Made by a program: the position numbers and the translations under genes
DNA from: Rhodamnia argentea
Taxonomy: Eukaryota > Streptophyta > Magnoliopsida > Myrtales > Myrtaceae
Direction: 5' to 3'
Assembly: GCF_020921035.1 (NCBI RefSeq)
Contig: NC_063155.1
Span: forward strand, 27,211,294-27,275,293
Length of the DNA stretch: 64,000 nt
In this document: piece after piece, positions 22,069 through 34,002 of the stretch
Position numbering within the stretch: position 1 is the stretch's first letter
How the letters are laid out: the number at the start of each line of letters is the position of its first letter
Notes under the pieces: generated by a model
What the model was told of the DNA's origin: nothing
Seen by the model: only the letters and a program-made list of their open reading frames with translations
The model's database searches: none

Positions 22069-23548
22069 TGAGTTCAGATTTTGTTAGTATTTTGAATTTG
22101 TGCTTATGAATAGTTACTTGCTTATATATAATCTTTTTTTTTTTGTAATTTAGAGTTGTAACAGAAAGGTGAGATGTGCTAATTATAATATAATTATTTA
22201 CTGAATGTAGCTCTAATTTAAGGTTAACCAAGATAAATTTGTGTCTCGATTTCTCTTTCTCGATTTTACTCTTTCTTGTGTTATGGTTGTGCACCTAATC
22301 CTAATAATTTGTTTCTATGTAGACATAATAACGCACCTTGTCACAATTAAGCTCCAAAATGAAAGCGAGAACATTACTTTCCTCTAGGAAATAAAAAAAA
22401 ATTTACACTTACTGTCAACTGTACTAAGAAATGCTGATAGATAAAAATTCAAACATTCCCTCACACACGTAGATTGGACTTTTTTTTATTTCTTGGTCTA
22501 ATGCTCAGCGTGTAAAAACGTAATAAGAGGGGCGAGTAAGAATTCTGGAAATATTTCAACGCGAAAACTTGATCCGATACTAAGTAAAATTTTATGGGAT
22601 CATCGCCAACTGTCCTAAAGTTTAACATGATGGATGAATGCCTGACTTGACTTCTAGGTAAACGAACAAGGTGCTTTTGAATCCACCCCTTATTTTGAAG
22701 GAAGTGGGGAAGTAATCTTAATCTGACCGCATACTTAGGCCAGGTTCGTCGGCCATTCATGTCCAAGTGCGACACTAATTAATTTCAACCCTCAAATAAT
22801 CCATGTTTTCCAAAAATTAAACGAGCACTCAGACGGCAAAGCTAATCAAACGCGTGGTAACAAGAACGACGGTAACTAACATTCGAGGACACGAGTTTCA
22901 GTTGGACATTTCTATTTTTTGCCCGATAATTGGCGTGGAAAGATTTGAACTCAGAGTTCTTGCTCTGATATTACGAAAAATTCTATGGGACCACCGTCGA
23001 TAGTCCTAAATCTTATCATATTGTTCGAAGAAGGTGCTTCTGAATCCACCCCTCGTTTCGAAGAAAGCGGGGGAAGTACTCTTAATCCGACCGCACACTT
23101 GGACCAGGTTCGAGTAACATTCGTGGCTAGGTGCAGCGCTGATTAATTCAATCCCAATCTCCGACTCCAAACGAATCTAGATAGAAAAAGAGGTCGATGC
23201 ATGTGGTTGCGTAGGATTCAAGATGAGGTTCCAATTTCCATATGTTTTGCAAATTAAACAAGCACGCGTGACGGGATGCTAATTAAACGAATGGTAACAT
23301 GAATGACGATAATGATATTCGTGGACACGATGTTCAGTCGAGGAGAAATCCGCCAATGGCGAATGCATCAATTAACAAGAGTCCCAGCGAAAGGAGATGA
23401 AGGGAAACGTCAAATAGGATGCTTTAAAACACGACATGACTGAAAGGCCCGAGGACTACCATCAAGAAATCATGTATAACTTCAATAGCAATTTGAACCT
23501 TTTCAAACAAAATCTCGCAAGTAATATCGCGTGTACCAAGGCGAAAAG
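22069..23548. repeat. Intergenic with diverged direct duplication
   Basis: Two related segments lie in direct orientation, roughly 22590-22900 and 22985-23340. Shared words include GGTGCTT(T/C)TGAATCCACCCC (22670 and 23033), AAACGAGCAC/AAACAAGCAC and a GGTAACA(A/T)GAA block (22857 and 23293). The second copy carries about 74 extra bases. GCTCTGATA near the start of the second copy resembles the reverse of a copia primer-binding site, so these may be decayed LTR-element ends. No coding region is recognisable. Confidence 0.5.
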
Positions 23549-23868
23549 TTCCAAAAAAACCTTAAACCTATTGCATTAATACCAATTCAATCATCAACTT
23601 TTCAGTTGTGTCGATTTTGATCTAAACCTTTTGACGATCTGCCTATGTAGTCCATCCACCCGGTTTTGGCCAAAAAATCGCTGATGTAGACTTGCTTTGT
23701 CATATGTGACATTGCCAGTCTTGGCATGGACAAATTTTAGATGATATTTTATAACTTTTTGCATATTTTATATTTTTATTGTTTTTCTTTTTTTCCTTTC
23801 ATTTTGGTTAGCGAGGACACCCAGATCTAGTGAGGACATGTTGGCCCTTGCCGGTCAAAATGAAAGGA

Positions 23869-23900
<32 letters not shown>

Positions 23901-24062
23901 TGTAAGAATAGATGTCATTGCCGGCCATGCCAAGTAGCATGGTCGATTTTTCATGTCAACGATTTTCGGCCGAAATCGGTTAGAAGGATTCAATTGGTAT
24001 AATTGAAAGGTTTACGACTGAGTTGACATAATTACAATATAGATTTATGACTTTTTAGTACC
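23549..24062. mobile_element. Fold-back element
   Basis: The left arm (CCTTAAACCTATTGCATTAA near 23560; ATACCAATTCAAT) matches the reverse complement of the right arm (ATTGGTATAATTG near 23994; CATAATTACAATATAGATTT). The inner arms share CCGGTTTTGGCC / GGCCGAAATCGG. The interior has AG-rich low-complexity DNA. It is the same structural class as the elements at 34266-34690 and 45517-46100. Confidence 0.6.
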
Positions 24063-25035
24063 TTTTCGTATACTGAGTCTTATGTTCGCAAAATCAGTTT
24101 ACAAAATGGCTCAGTAGATAGTAGGCGGACATTTAACTAAGCAGATACAATTCAATACCCAATAAGTACGGGTCACATCAGTTGATAAATCAACTTGGTG
24201 TAACGTGGCATTATTCAAATACTATCTCTTTTCTTTTTGTCACCAAAATGCATTACTTCTTTAATAACCAGAACTTAACCACAAGAGAGTTCGAAATCAA
24301 AACATAACAAAGACCATAGAGAATTTTTTTTGTGGGGGGGGGTGTTGGGTTTAGTGAGACAATTGGAGTTAAGAGATTCATTCCGATGAGGTTTAGCCAC
24401 CCAATCCGCGACTTAATTAGCAATTTAGCATTCCTTGGGCAATGGGCTAAAGATACTCCCTGCAAATGGGCCATGAGCTGGCGACATTCCTCAACAATTG
24501 GCCAGCCTATCCATGTTGTCTCGGCCTGGCCCATGAATTGGAGAATGGTTCATAAACTCTCACTTTCCAAGTATTCCCGTGACCCAGGAGCGTGTTCTAT
24601 TCATAGTTTCTCTCGCCCGTAACAATTTTCAAATACTACTCAATCTGTGAAAGTTATGGAGAAGGCAAAGGCAGAGTAGTGCTTGGCATCTCAACCGGTA
24701 GGATGCCAAGAGTTTGACATTGAGCTCAATGATGTTAGCCCAGCACTTCAGAGCAGACAAAAATAGTTAGCGATAAACTACACGAACCGAGAAACTGGAC
24801 TTTACTGCAGCTTATGTTAGTCACTTATCAGATTGTGTAAAGCTTTCAGTACGCATTTATAAGAGTGCTGACACACTGCTCTAAGTTCATCGCGACTGAG
24901 CAGCATGCATGATGTTTGTTTTTGTTTGAAATGGTTTAGAAGGGAAAACAACTATGTGATATGCGATTCACTTGACCGATGTAATTGTCTAATTATAAAG
25001 TACCAGATGAAAATTTTCAGTTCTTTCCGAGAATA
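24063..25035. other. Intergenic, nothing definite
   Basis: A poly(G) run near 24335 and short open frames without domains. I see no gene, RNA or complete repeat here. Confidence 0.45.
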
Positions 25036-25267
25036 ACAAAATGCAGGACCACCCACCTGAGTGGCATCGCTGGTTCGCGCACTCTTCCTCTCGCAAAAGG
25101 TCGAGTGTTCGAATCCTAGGAGCGTTGCAGGATGACTTAACCGGTGGCACGTATGTGGTAGCTAGCACGTGTTGCTCCCGGGGTTTACCCCCCGGCTGCC
25201 GGCCATGCGAGGGTTCCCTGAGTCACAAAAAAAAAAAATACAAAAACAAAAATACAAAATGCAGGAC
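25036..25267 (+). mobile_element. Complete tRNA-derived SINE with 14-bp target duplication
   Basis: The body (25050-25253) starts with a tRNA-like head: an A-box-like GAGTGGCATCGCTGGTTCG and a B-box-like GTGTTCGAATCC 40-50 bp later. An unrelated region rich in G and C follows, then an A-rich tail. Both sides carry the same 14 bases, ACAAAATGCAGGAC (25036-25049 and 25254-25267), a perfect target-site duplication of the kind made by LINE-driven retroposition. The perfect duplication argues for a fairly young insertion. Confidence 0.85.
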
Positions 25268-25782
25268 ATTTGAGGGTTATCATGGCTTAAGTGCCAGTGG
25301 CAAACGAATTGGATTGAAATGCATGCTAAGCTGAGAAATCAGAAGAAGATAGCAACGGTCCACAGATTTCAACAAGAATTAGACTGTCCACCGTAGGTGA
25401 GAAATATGATAGCCAATGGAAATGGAATGACATCTCCTGTCTATTTATTCACTACTTTCAGATCAAGAACTTCGTCAAAAAATTAAATAGACACCCAAGG
25501 AACCACCCTATCCGGATAGGACGAGTACAAGATCGATAGTACTTTCTAAACCCATCAAGGTACGAGGTGCTGGAAATTTTCTATATCTGGTATATACATA
25601 GGACATATTCATGGATCCCAAAGGCAACCATTACAGGATAACATGTACGAGCCTGAGAACGAGTTTCTCCAACAAGACGGCTGCATTGGTCCACTTTGCT
25701 CATAGTGCAGCTGCAACGGTTGAAACTTGAAATGGCCACTGGCCGTGTCAACATACACTTCAAGATGATAACAAGTCAAAAG
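25268..25782. other. 3' flank of the metallo-hydrolase gene
   Basis: No coding region. It probably includes the 3' UTR of the minus-strand metallo-hydrolase gene, whose stop codon is at 25783-25785. Confidence 0.5.
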
Positions 25783-28700
25783 TTATATTTCGAGGGGCAC
25801 TCCAGGAGTAGGTTGCAGCACTTGAGCATCTGGTATTTCCTTAGATAAGAGCTCCTGCAGAACGATTATCGTTTAGCTGACAATGTCGAAACTCATTGCA
25901 AAGAAACGAACATTCACAATTTGTTATGATATAGGCCGCCTAAAAAGGAGGAGAACATGAAAACAACTGCAAAGCTTTTCGCTCAAATAACAGCACTTGA
26001 GAGGCATGGTGGCAGAGTAGAGTGTGCTTCTTGTTCTACACAATTCCAACACGTGGAACAATATTGGTCAGACGATTGGTAATGCTGCAACTCAGCATGA
26101 GGTTTACTTGACTACAACGTCAGTTGATGATGAGATCCGACCACCCTGATGTAGAAGCTCAGAAATGGTTTCAAGTTCTAGTACTGCTTCATACTAAGAT
26201 AAGGTGATAATGTAGTATCAACAAGTTAGAAGAAATTGAGAATGCAAATTGCCCGTTCGATAATGACCGCTTACATGGGATGAGGGAGAATCCTAAAAGT
26301 CATGCAAGAAGAATAAATGGTACTTTTTGAGTACTCGATCATCATATGCAAATCTACTTGGAAGTGGAAGTTTGCATGGCGCTGATTCCAATTGTTTTTT
26401 TTTTTTTTTTGTGAAAAATATTGTAAGAAAGCATGGAGAAAATCCTACATGTCGTTAGAAAATATGTACTAAAAGTATTTCTTAATCAACGTGTCTAAGA
26501 TTCTGTTCATGGTTTAAACTAAGAACCACTTCGTCCTGAGTCCCACGTTCTTAGGAACCAAGTAAATATTTCAGGGTATACAGCATGTTATCTCGTGAGG
26601 AATTTAGTAAATGTTTAGTAACTTTAAAGTCACTCTAAAGTTTGAAGGTCCTCTGTATTGATACATGTAGAAATTAATTGACAAACAGGGAAAAGAGACT
26701 AAAACTCATGGCTGATCATGTTAGCGTGAGTTATCTATTAGATTCAAAATAGGAAGAGTTCTTCTTATTTTATACTCTTTCTATGTATATCCCATGTTTC
26801 TATACATATCCCCTAATTTATAGGTTCATTAGGATTGGTTCTCTTCTCGGTATATAAGTGTGCTTATAGCCTTGTAAACATAGAGAGAATATAGAAATCA
26901 CAGTTGATTCATTCCATAATTCTTATTTTTCTCTACATGGTATCAGAGCCTAGGGTTTTGCTCGTCTTCTTTATTGCGCTGTCGTCTCGCACCGGCCGTC
27001 TTCGCCACTTACACTCCATTGTCGCGACCTTCGTTGCTACTCCGATCAGACTACACCCCTATGGCAAACACAAACCCGATCGGTGATGGTCTTCCCTTGG
27101 TAGCACAAGGGGGAGCTTCGAATATTGATGCTCTTATTAAGCATTTGACCCAAGTCTTGTCTCAACATCATGTCTCACAATCTCATGTTGAGACTCTGAC
27201 TCCCCCAATCGCTGCTAAGTTAGATGGAAGCAACTATGGTCTTTGGTCCCATGTTATTGAGATGTACATCTCTGGCAAAGACAAGGTGGGATATATTATT
27301 GGGGTTCTTCCCCAACCCCCTCCGAATGATCCAGGCTTCCGGAAGTGGAAGATTGAGGATTCAATTGTGAAGAGCTAGGTTATCAATTCCATGGATCTTG
27401 CAGCGATAGACAACTTCATCCGATACCCCACCGCAAAAGCAGTTTGGGATGCGGTGACTACGACATTCTTTGATGGCGCCAACGTCTCCCGGATGCATGA
27501 TTTAAAACGACGCCTAACTCGATTGAAGCAAGTAGGCGGACCCATTGAAAAGTATTATAATGACCTTCAAGGACTTTGGCAAGAAATTGATTTTCGCCGG
27601 CCTAATCCCATGACCTGCGCTTATGATATTAATAGATACAACACTTTGGTTCAAGAAGATCATGTTTACTTATTTTTGGATGGCCTGGATGATTGCCTCG
27701 ACAAGGTCCGGGCTGATGTATTGCAGATGCAACCATTTCCTACGGTTGAACAAGCTTACGCACGAGTAAGAAGAGAAGACATGTGCCAGGCCGTTGTGAT
27801 GATACACCCACAGACTCCCACTGCTGCTGCTATGGTGTCGCGTGGCAGCAAAATAGGCTCGCAATTTCCAGAATTCAGCCCTGGACATGCTACTTTACGA
27901 ATGGTTCTTGGTTCTACTCCACCTGAGGGAGGATGCTCTAGCATTGGTTCGAGAGCCAAGTCGCAACCGCTCACAACAGGGGGTTGTAATCACTACGGGA
28001 ATTCTCGACATACGAAAGAGACCTGTTTTAAGTTGCATGGCTATCCCGAGTGGTGGAAAGAATTGCAAGCTAAAAGGAAAGCCGACAATCCGACGAGTAG
28101 GGGACAAGCTTCCTCGGCTATAGGTGATTAGTCCTTTTCTTTGATGCCGCAAGTAGACTCCATTGCTACACCCGATTCCGATCCTATAGGTAACAATGGG
28201 TTTGTGCTTGTCGGTACTTCTCAGGCTGGAGGTAAAGATGGGTGGATTGTTGATTCGGGCTCTACCGATCACATGACACCCCATCCTAATGATCTCCTGC
28301 ACTAAACCACTCCGAGGAGACAACATATATATAACGCCAATGGTCGTAGTTTTCCGGTTTTAGGGGCTTGCAATGTTGAACTTTCCCCATCGTTATCATT
28401 ATCTCACACTTTGCTAGTGCCATCCTTATCTAACCGATTGCTTTTTGTTGGACAAATCGCTGATGAATTGAATTGTAGTGTACTCATGTATCCCTCCTTT
28501 TGTTTATTTCAGGATATCCTCACGAAGGAAATTATTGGACGTGGCACTAAGAGGGAGGGACCGTACTTTGTTGATAACTTTGCTGAAAGCTGAGCATACC
28601 ACACCCGCGGTCAATCTACTGCTAAGGAGAAAGAAATTCGATTATGGCACCGTCGCTTAGGACACCCTTTTTTTGGGTATTTAAAGAAATTATTTCCAAA

Positions 28701-31700
28701 CTTGTTCAGTAGTTTATCGGATTCTAAATTTCATCGTGAGACTCGCATCTTGGCGAAGAGCCATCGTGCTTCTTTTCCACCGAGTTTTAATAAGAGCCAA
28801 ACTCCTTTTTCATTAATACATTCTGATGTGTGGGGTGCTTCACTAATTATTACTATGTCCGGTGTTCGTTAGTTTGTAACTTTGTGGATGACTGTACCAA
28901 GATGAACTAGTTATATTTAATGAAACATAAAGATGAAATAGGGACAATCTTTTGTGTATTTCACCGCATGATCACGACCCAATTCGGAGCTCAAATCCGT
29001 GTCCTTCGCAACGACAACGGCGGCGAATATATTAACCAATACCTCATAGATTATTTTCAAAACCATGGGTTAATTCATGAGACCTCTTGCACTCAGACAC
29101 CCCAGCAAAATAGTGTTGCTGAACGGAAAAATCGTCATATCTTGGAGACAGCAAGGGCACTCCTGGTGGGTGAGCAGGTTTCAAATCGGTTTTGGAATGC
29201 GGCCGTGGTTACCGCCGGGCATATGATGAATCGCATGCCCTCCCGCGTGTTGGCATTCCAGATCCCCGCTCCAGGCTATTTCGACGCATGTCTCACTTCC
29301 CTCAATCTTGACTTTACCTCCTAAGATGTTTGAGTGTGTGGCCTATGTCTATCTACATAAGAATCAGCGAACAAAGCTCGACCCATGTGCTGTTAAGTGT
29401 GTTTTTCTTGGTTATGGAACCCACCAAAAGGGATATCGTTGCTACAATCCGTACACAAAAAAAACTCATGTGACCATGGATATCACATTTGTTGAATCTG
29501 AGCTCTTCTTTCCCGCCACCAATTGTACCTTTCGGGGAGAGATCCATGATGAAAGGCTAAATAGGTGGGAAGGTGACATGATGGTAGGGGCTACTGTGGA
29601 TAAGGACAGTGGACAAGGAAACCGGCAAGAAACTCTCAATGAAGATGATCGGCAGAGTATGTTGGTATAAGAGTCACGAGAACAACCTCAAGCACGATCC
29701 TCTCTTCCTCAAAATATCCCTTGTTCAGTACCCAACCACTCTCCCGAGGATGCTCTTGAGGTAAGCTCTCCTATCACACAAGTCTCTTGTTAATCCCGAT
29801 GAGGTTGTTGGTTATAAATTGCCCGATAGACACAATCGAGGCAAGGCTCCTAATAGGTACTCACCGGATGTGGAGGAACGAAAGTCGAAGTACCCGATTA
29901 CCAATTATGTTTCGACAAGGAGATTTTTAGAACACTTGAAGGCATTTGTGGCTAATGTCTCTGCAATTCAAGTTCCTGGTGGCGTACAAGAAACCTTGAG
30001 GGATCCCAAGTGGGTTCAGGCAATGAAAGAGGAGATGGAAGCCTTGCGGAAAAATAAGACTTGGAGACTGGTAGAGTTACCAAAGGAGAAGAAGGCAGCA
30101 GGGTGTAAGTGGGTCTTCACCATCAAATATAAAGCAGATGGATTGGTTGAGAGGTATAAGGCACGACTGGTAGCAAAGGGATATACCCGGACCTATGGTG
30201 TGGACTACCAAGAAACATTCTCTCTAGTTGCGAAGCTGAATACCGTATGAATTTTGATGTCACTTGCAGCGAACTTGGATTAGCCTTTGCACTAGTTTGA
30301 TGTGAAGAACGCGTTTCTTCATGGAGATCTAGAGGAAGAGATCTCCATAGAAGTCCCACACGGGTATTCGTGTGTTGATCGGTCGAATGTGGTGTGCAAA
30401 CTTCGGTGGTCATTATATGGGTTAAAGCAATCACCCCGCGTGTGGTTTGGTCGGTTTAGCTTAGCGATGAAGAGGTATGGATACACTCAAAATAATGCTG
30501 ATCATACATTATTCTTGAAGCGTAAACAGGACAAAATGACAGCATTGATCATATACGTGGATGATATGATCATAACAGGAGATGATCTTGAAGAAATTGC
30601 AGACCTTCAAGGGCGGTTAGCTAATGAATTTGAGATGAAAAATTTGAGAGGCCTGAAATATTTCTTGGGAACTGAAGTAGTCGGGTCGAAGGAAGGTATT
30701 TCCTTGTTTCTGCGAAAGTATGTGTTAGATTTATTAGCTGAGGTTGGAATGTTGGAGTGTAAGCCTGCTGACACTCCTATAGTTCAAAATCATAAACTCG
30801 GAGAGTTTCCTGCTCAGGTGCCTACCGATAAAGACAGATACCAAAGGTTAGTAGGGAGACTAATTTATTTGTCACACACTCGTCCCGATATTGCATATGC
30901 TGTAGGGGTTGTGAGCCAATTCATGCATGCACCGAGTGAAGAACATATGAATGCCGTGGTTCGGATTCTGCGCTACTTGAAGTCGGCTCCAAGAAAAGGG
31001 TTGTTCTTTGCAAAGAACGGTCACCTTGAGGTAGAGGGATTTATGAATGCGGATTGGGCAGGTAGCATCTCTGATAGGAGGTCTACATCAAGCTATTTCA
31101 CATTTGTGGGAGGAAACTTAGTAACATGAAAGAGCAAGAAGCAGAAGGTCATATCCTTGTCAAGCGCTGAAGCAGAATTCCTAGGGGTAGCTAAAGGTCT
31201 ATGCGAGCTATTATGGCTAAAAAGGTTGATGACAGAACTTGGTTTCCCACCTGAGTCCGAAATGAAACTATTCTGTGATAATAAAGTTGCAATTCAAATT
31301 TCTCACAATCCAGTTCGACATGATCGTACTAAGCATGTTGAGGTGGATAGGCACTTTGTCAAGCATAACTTGGATGCTAAGGTGATAAAATTTCCATTTG
31401 TCAAATCTGAAGATCGGTTGGCGGATGTTCTTACGAAGGCCTTATCGAGTCAAGCTTTTCACAGTTCACTTGTCAAGCTGGGTATCAAAGACATCTTCTC
31501 ACCCGCTTAAGGGGGAGTGTTTGCGTGAGTTGTCTATTAGATTCAAAATAGGAAGAGTTCTTCTTATTTTATGCTCTTTCTATATATATATATATATATC
31601 ATGTTTCTATGTATATCCCCTGATTTGTAGGTAAATTAGGATTGGTTCACTTCTTTGTATATAAGTGTGCCTATAGCCTTGTAAATGTAGAGGGAATATA

Positions 31701-34002
31701 GAAATCATAGTTGATTCCTTCCAGAATTCTTATTTTTCTCTACAGATCACATCACCTCACTACTTGACAATCACCATAGAAATGGATGGTCATTATGCAA
31801 AGAAAGTGGCCACATGTTATATTCTAGAAGAAGATTAAGGAAGGTCTAGTTCCCTCATAAATTAGAAATTAGGCACACAATACCAGTAGTTAAATAAAAG
31901 GCTTCATATCCACAAAATATCAAAGTCAATCCCCCAAATACTTTTACTAGAATTTGCACCATTTCTTCAGTAAGTAATTGATCACAAACCTTAAACGACT
32001 CTATCGTTCCTTCAGCCTGGATTATACTAGCAAGAAATCCTTTGCCATCGAGGTCTCCATTCTTCATTGGGACAACATACCTGCATGTAAAGAAAGAAAG
32101 CCATTCTCATACATACTGAAAGTATGCTGTTCAAAGATTCTCAAAGAGTTGAGGAAAATATGCTATACTTGGCCTGCAGCAGCTTAGCAAGTTGTACAGC
32201 ATCCTCTTGCCCTGAGACCAAGGTAAAATTTGGAAGAAGCTGCTTAATAACCGGTGTAATAATAATATCAGCCTGTTCTTTCTCCAGCAAGCTCTTGTTA
32301 TAAACACAGTGGGGTTCATAGTACAGACTCAATTGTCCTGGTAGAGATATGAGATACCTGAAGGTATTAAGCCAATGAGAGAGACAGAGAGAAAGCTCAA
32401 TCACAAACACGACAGGCAAATGCATTTTCATTGACTAACAGTAAAGTAGATGAGATTCCTTACAGGAGGGAAACTGTCCAGAGTTGTAATTTACAGCAGA
32501 AATTGAGATTGAAATTTATACCCGTTCTCAGGCCTTTGCCAAGGAGGACCTAAAACTGGTCCTGGAGTAGCCTGAATTCTGACTTTTGGACCCGCTCTTG
32601 CTTCCACTTCACAGCTTTGGCCAGGTTCTAAATAGGTGACCTGAAATATTCCAAAACTAAGTTGGGGACCAAAAGAGGCAAAACCACATAGCAGGGGCAT
32701 TGTGGATTGTCTAAGGTGTCAGCTTAGCAGGTTCCAGGATTCAGTTCTGAAAATCAAAGAAAAGAACATCACTCCAGAGATAGTTGATTCAATAGCTCTC
32801 TACACACAAAACCAAATGGTGCGCTAAATCAAGTGAAACTAGAAACACAACATGTGAAACACTCACAGGAATCAAGTTCGTTTACACCCGATATCTTGAG
32901 CTTTTCAATGAGATGAGATGTGGATTATCAAGTGCACACTTTTAGCTTCCATAGACAAGAAAATGGCAGGCCATATACCGAGAGGTTTGTTGTGCACTCC
33001 AACAGTCTTAAGTGAAACTATTCCAGACACTCGTGTGCCAACATATTAATAGTAGTCTAAGCAAAGAGTGCTCCCCAATTACAGAATAGATGGGATCAAT
33101 GAAAAGAAACATTACATAGGAACTGAAGAGAAGATCAGCTTGAGGTTGCCAAAGTACTTTAAGAAACAAGCCCATGAAGTACAAACTATACTCACATTTC
33201 TGAAAAGGGGATCCAGGAAAGACTTGGCATTGGGAGTAGCAACCACTCTCAGATCTGGTTTCATTTCCGAAAGTGGCCTCAGGGTCTTCAAGTGGCAGTG
33301 ATCATCCAGGCTTTGGGTAATTAACACGTAATCAATATCAGGAAGATCGCTGAGCTGAACCCAAACGCAACATAGCCAAACAAAATCCCCATAATCAACG
33401 AAAAATCACATCAAACAAAGCAACGAAGTGAATTGACGCAAAAGCAAAGAGACCTGAAAATTCTTCAAGAATTTCTTGGCAGCATCGTAGAGCCAGGGGA
33501 TGCCAAAGTCCAAGTTACCCACCAAGATTGGATCGACCAAAAGCCTCAACCCACCCACATCCCAAAGCCAACTGTTCCCCTGTACATATATCAAGAAGTC
33601 ACACACACTCACCAACATGTCCAAAGCAAGCAACTTCCGGCGAAAACACAGATCAAGAAACAAAGTTTCGCAAGACCCACCTCTAAGTAAGTGAGTTTAT
33701 AGAAACCAGAGGTGGAAGAGCTCGTTTCAATCGGGCTTCCTTCCGAAACAACAGCGGGAACAAGACCATCCAACCTATGGACGAGAACGCTTCCATCATT
33801 TCGTCCCAGTACAGAGGCATAAGGAAATTTCGGAGAAGATAGAAGAAAAAGACCTGCGAGCGGAGAGCTTGACTGCCCCTGAGTTGAAGTAGCTCGAGCC
33901 CTTATGGATCGAAATTGACTGGGTAGGCTGTATTGGGGATAAAGATGGCGACTTGGCGGAAAGTTTGCAAGAAAAGTGCAGGGAAGTGCAGTGGACAGCC
34001 AT
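25783..34002 (-). CDS. Metallo-hydrolase (beta-lactamase-like fold) plastid-type protein
   Basis: Eight minus-strand exons (34002-33854, 33774-33681, 33579-33454, 33354-33196, 32640-32522, 32357-32169, 32080-31990, 25854-25783) join in frame to 332 residues. The N-terminus is Ser-rich like a transit peptide. The core ([17 protein letters not shown] and [14 protein letters not shown]) matches plant proteins annotated as metallo-hydrolase/oxidoreductase superfamily (UlaG-like MBL fold). The usual H-x-H-x-D-H metal motif is replaced by Q-S-L-D-D-H (about residues 137-142), so ordinary two-metal catalysis is doubtful; the plant family itself shares this as far as I recall. The last exon ([13 protein letters not shown] ... 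G-V-P-L-E-I) lies beyond a whole copia element, making the last intron about 6.1 kb. Without its splicing the frame reads through intron to a stop at 31855. The substrate is unknown. Confidence 0.85.
26719..26937 (+). repeat. 5' LTR of copia element
   Basis: 219 bp, TGTTAGCG...TCTCTACA. Contains a TATATAAG promoter box near 26852 and the usual R/U5 region. Nearly matches the 3' LTR. Confidence 0.95.
27061..28131 (+). pseudogene. copia gag, broken
   Basis: The coat-protein region begins with M-A-N-T-N-P-I-G and contains the copia gag block with [10 protein letters not shown]. The frame is cut by TAG at 27376-27378, where family members usually have Trp, and continues in the same frame to 28131. 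The zinc knuckle near 27985-28025 ([14 protein letters not shown]) has Tyr in place of its second Cys, so it could not bind zinc normally. An ATG upstream at 26974 overlaps the primer-binding region leader and is less likely. Confidence 0.9.
28132..31510 (+). pseudogene. copia pol (protease, integrase, RT, RNase H), broken
   Basis: Protease active-site block D-S-G-S-T-D-H-M (near 28254). The integrase zinc region H-R-R-L-G-H-P (near 28650) lacks the expected paired cysteines. The integrase core has D-V-W-G (28827) and N-D-N-G-G-E-Y (29014). The reverse transcriptase has the Y-V-D-D-M motif (about 30556), and RNase H starts at A-D-W-A-G (31049). In-frame stops include 30248-30250 and 31127-31129, and there are frameshifts between 28590 and 29310 and near 30250-30300. 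No single protein could be made from it. Confidence 0.92.
31518..31744 (+). repeat. 3' LTR of copia element
   Basis: 227 bp, TGTTTGCG...TCTCTACA. Longer than the 5' LTR mainly because of a TA dinucleotide expansion near 31582-31600. Confidence 0.95.

Larger units (their letters stand above)
26714..31749 (+). mobile_element. Full-length Ty1/copia LTR retrotransposon, inactive
   Basis: LTRs at 26719-26937 and 31518-31744 start with TGTT and end with TACA. The whole element (26719-31744) is flanked by the 5-bp duplication GATCA (26714-26718 and 31745-31749). The primer-binding site TGGTATCAGAGCC (26938-26950) fits initiator methionine tRNA, and the polypurine tract is AAGGGGGAG just before 31518. 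The order gag, protease, integrase, reverse transcriptase, RNase H defines copia. Stops and frameshifts throughout make it non-autonomous. It lies in the last intron of the minus-strand metallo-hydrolase gene, in antisense orientation. By eye the LTRs differ at about 20 positions plus a TA-repeat expansion, so the insertion is not recent. Confidence 0.96.

Noticed and set aside
21691-22071. Pro-rich and Gly/Ala-rich open frames
   Set aside because: Produced by the CCG triplet tract inside a fold-back element.
25050-25130. Possible tRNA gene
   Set aside because: The A and B boxes belong to a SINE with target duplications and an A tail; there is no complete cloverleaf.
31855-31989. C-terminal extension of the metallo-hydrolase reading into the intron
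   Set aside because: A good donor lies at 31989 and the conserved C-terminus is found at 25783-25854.
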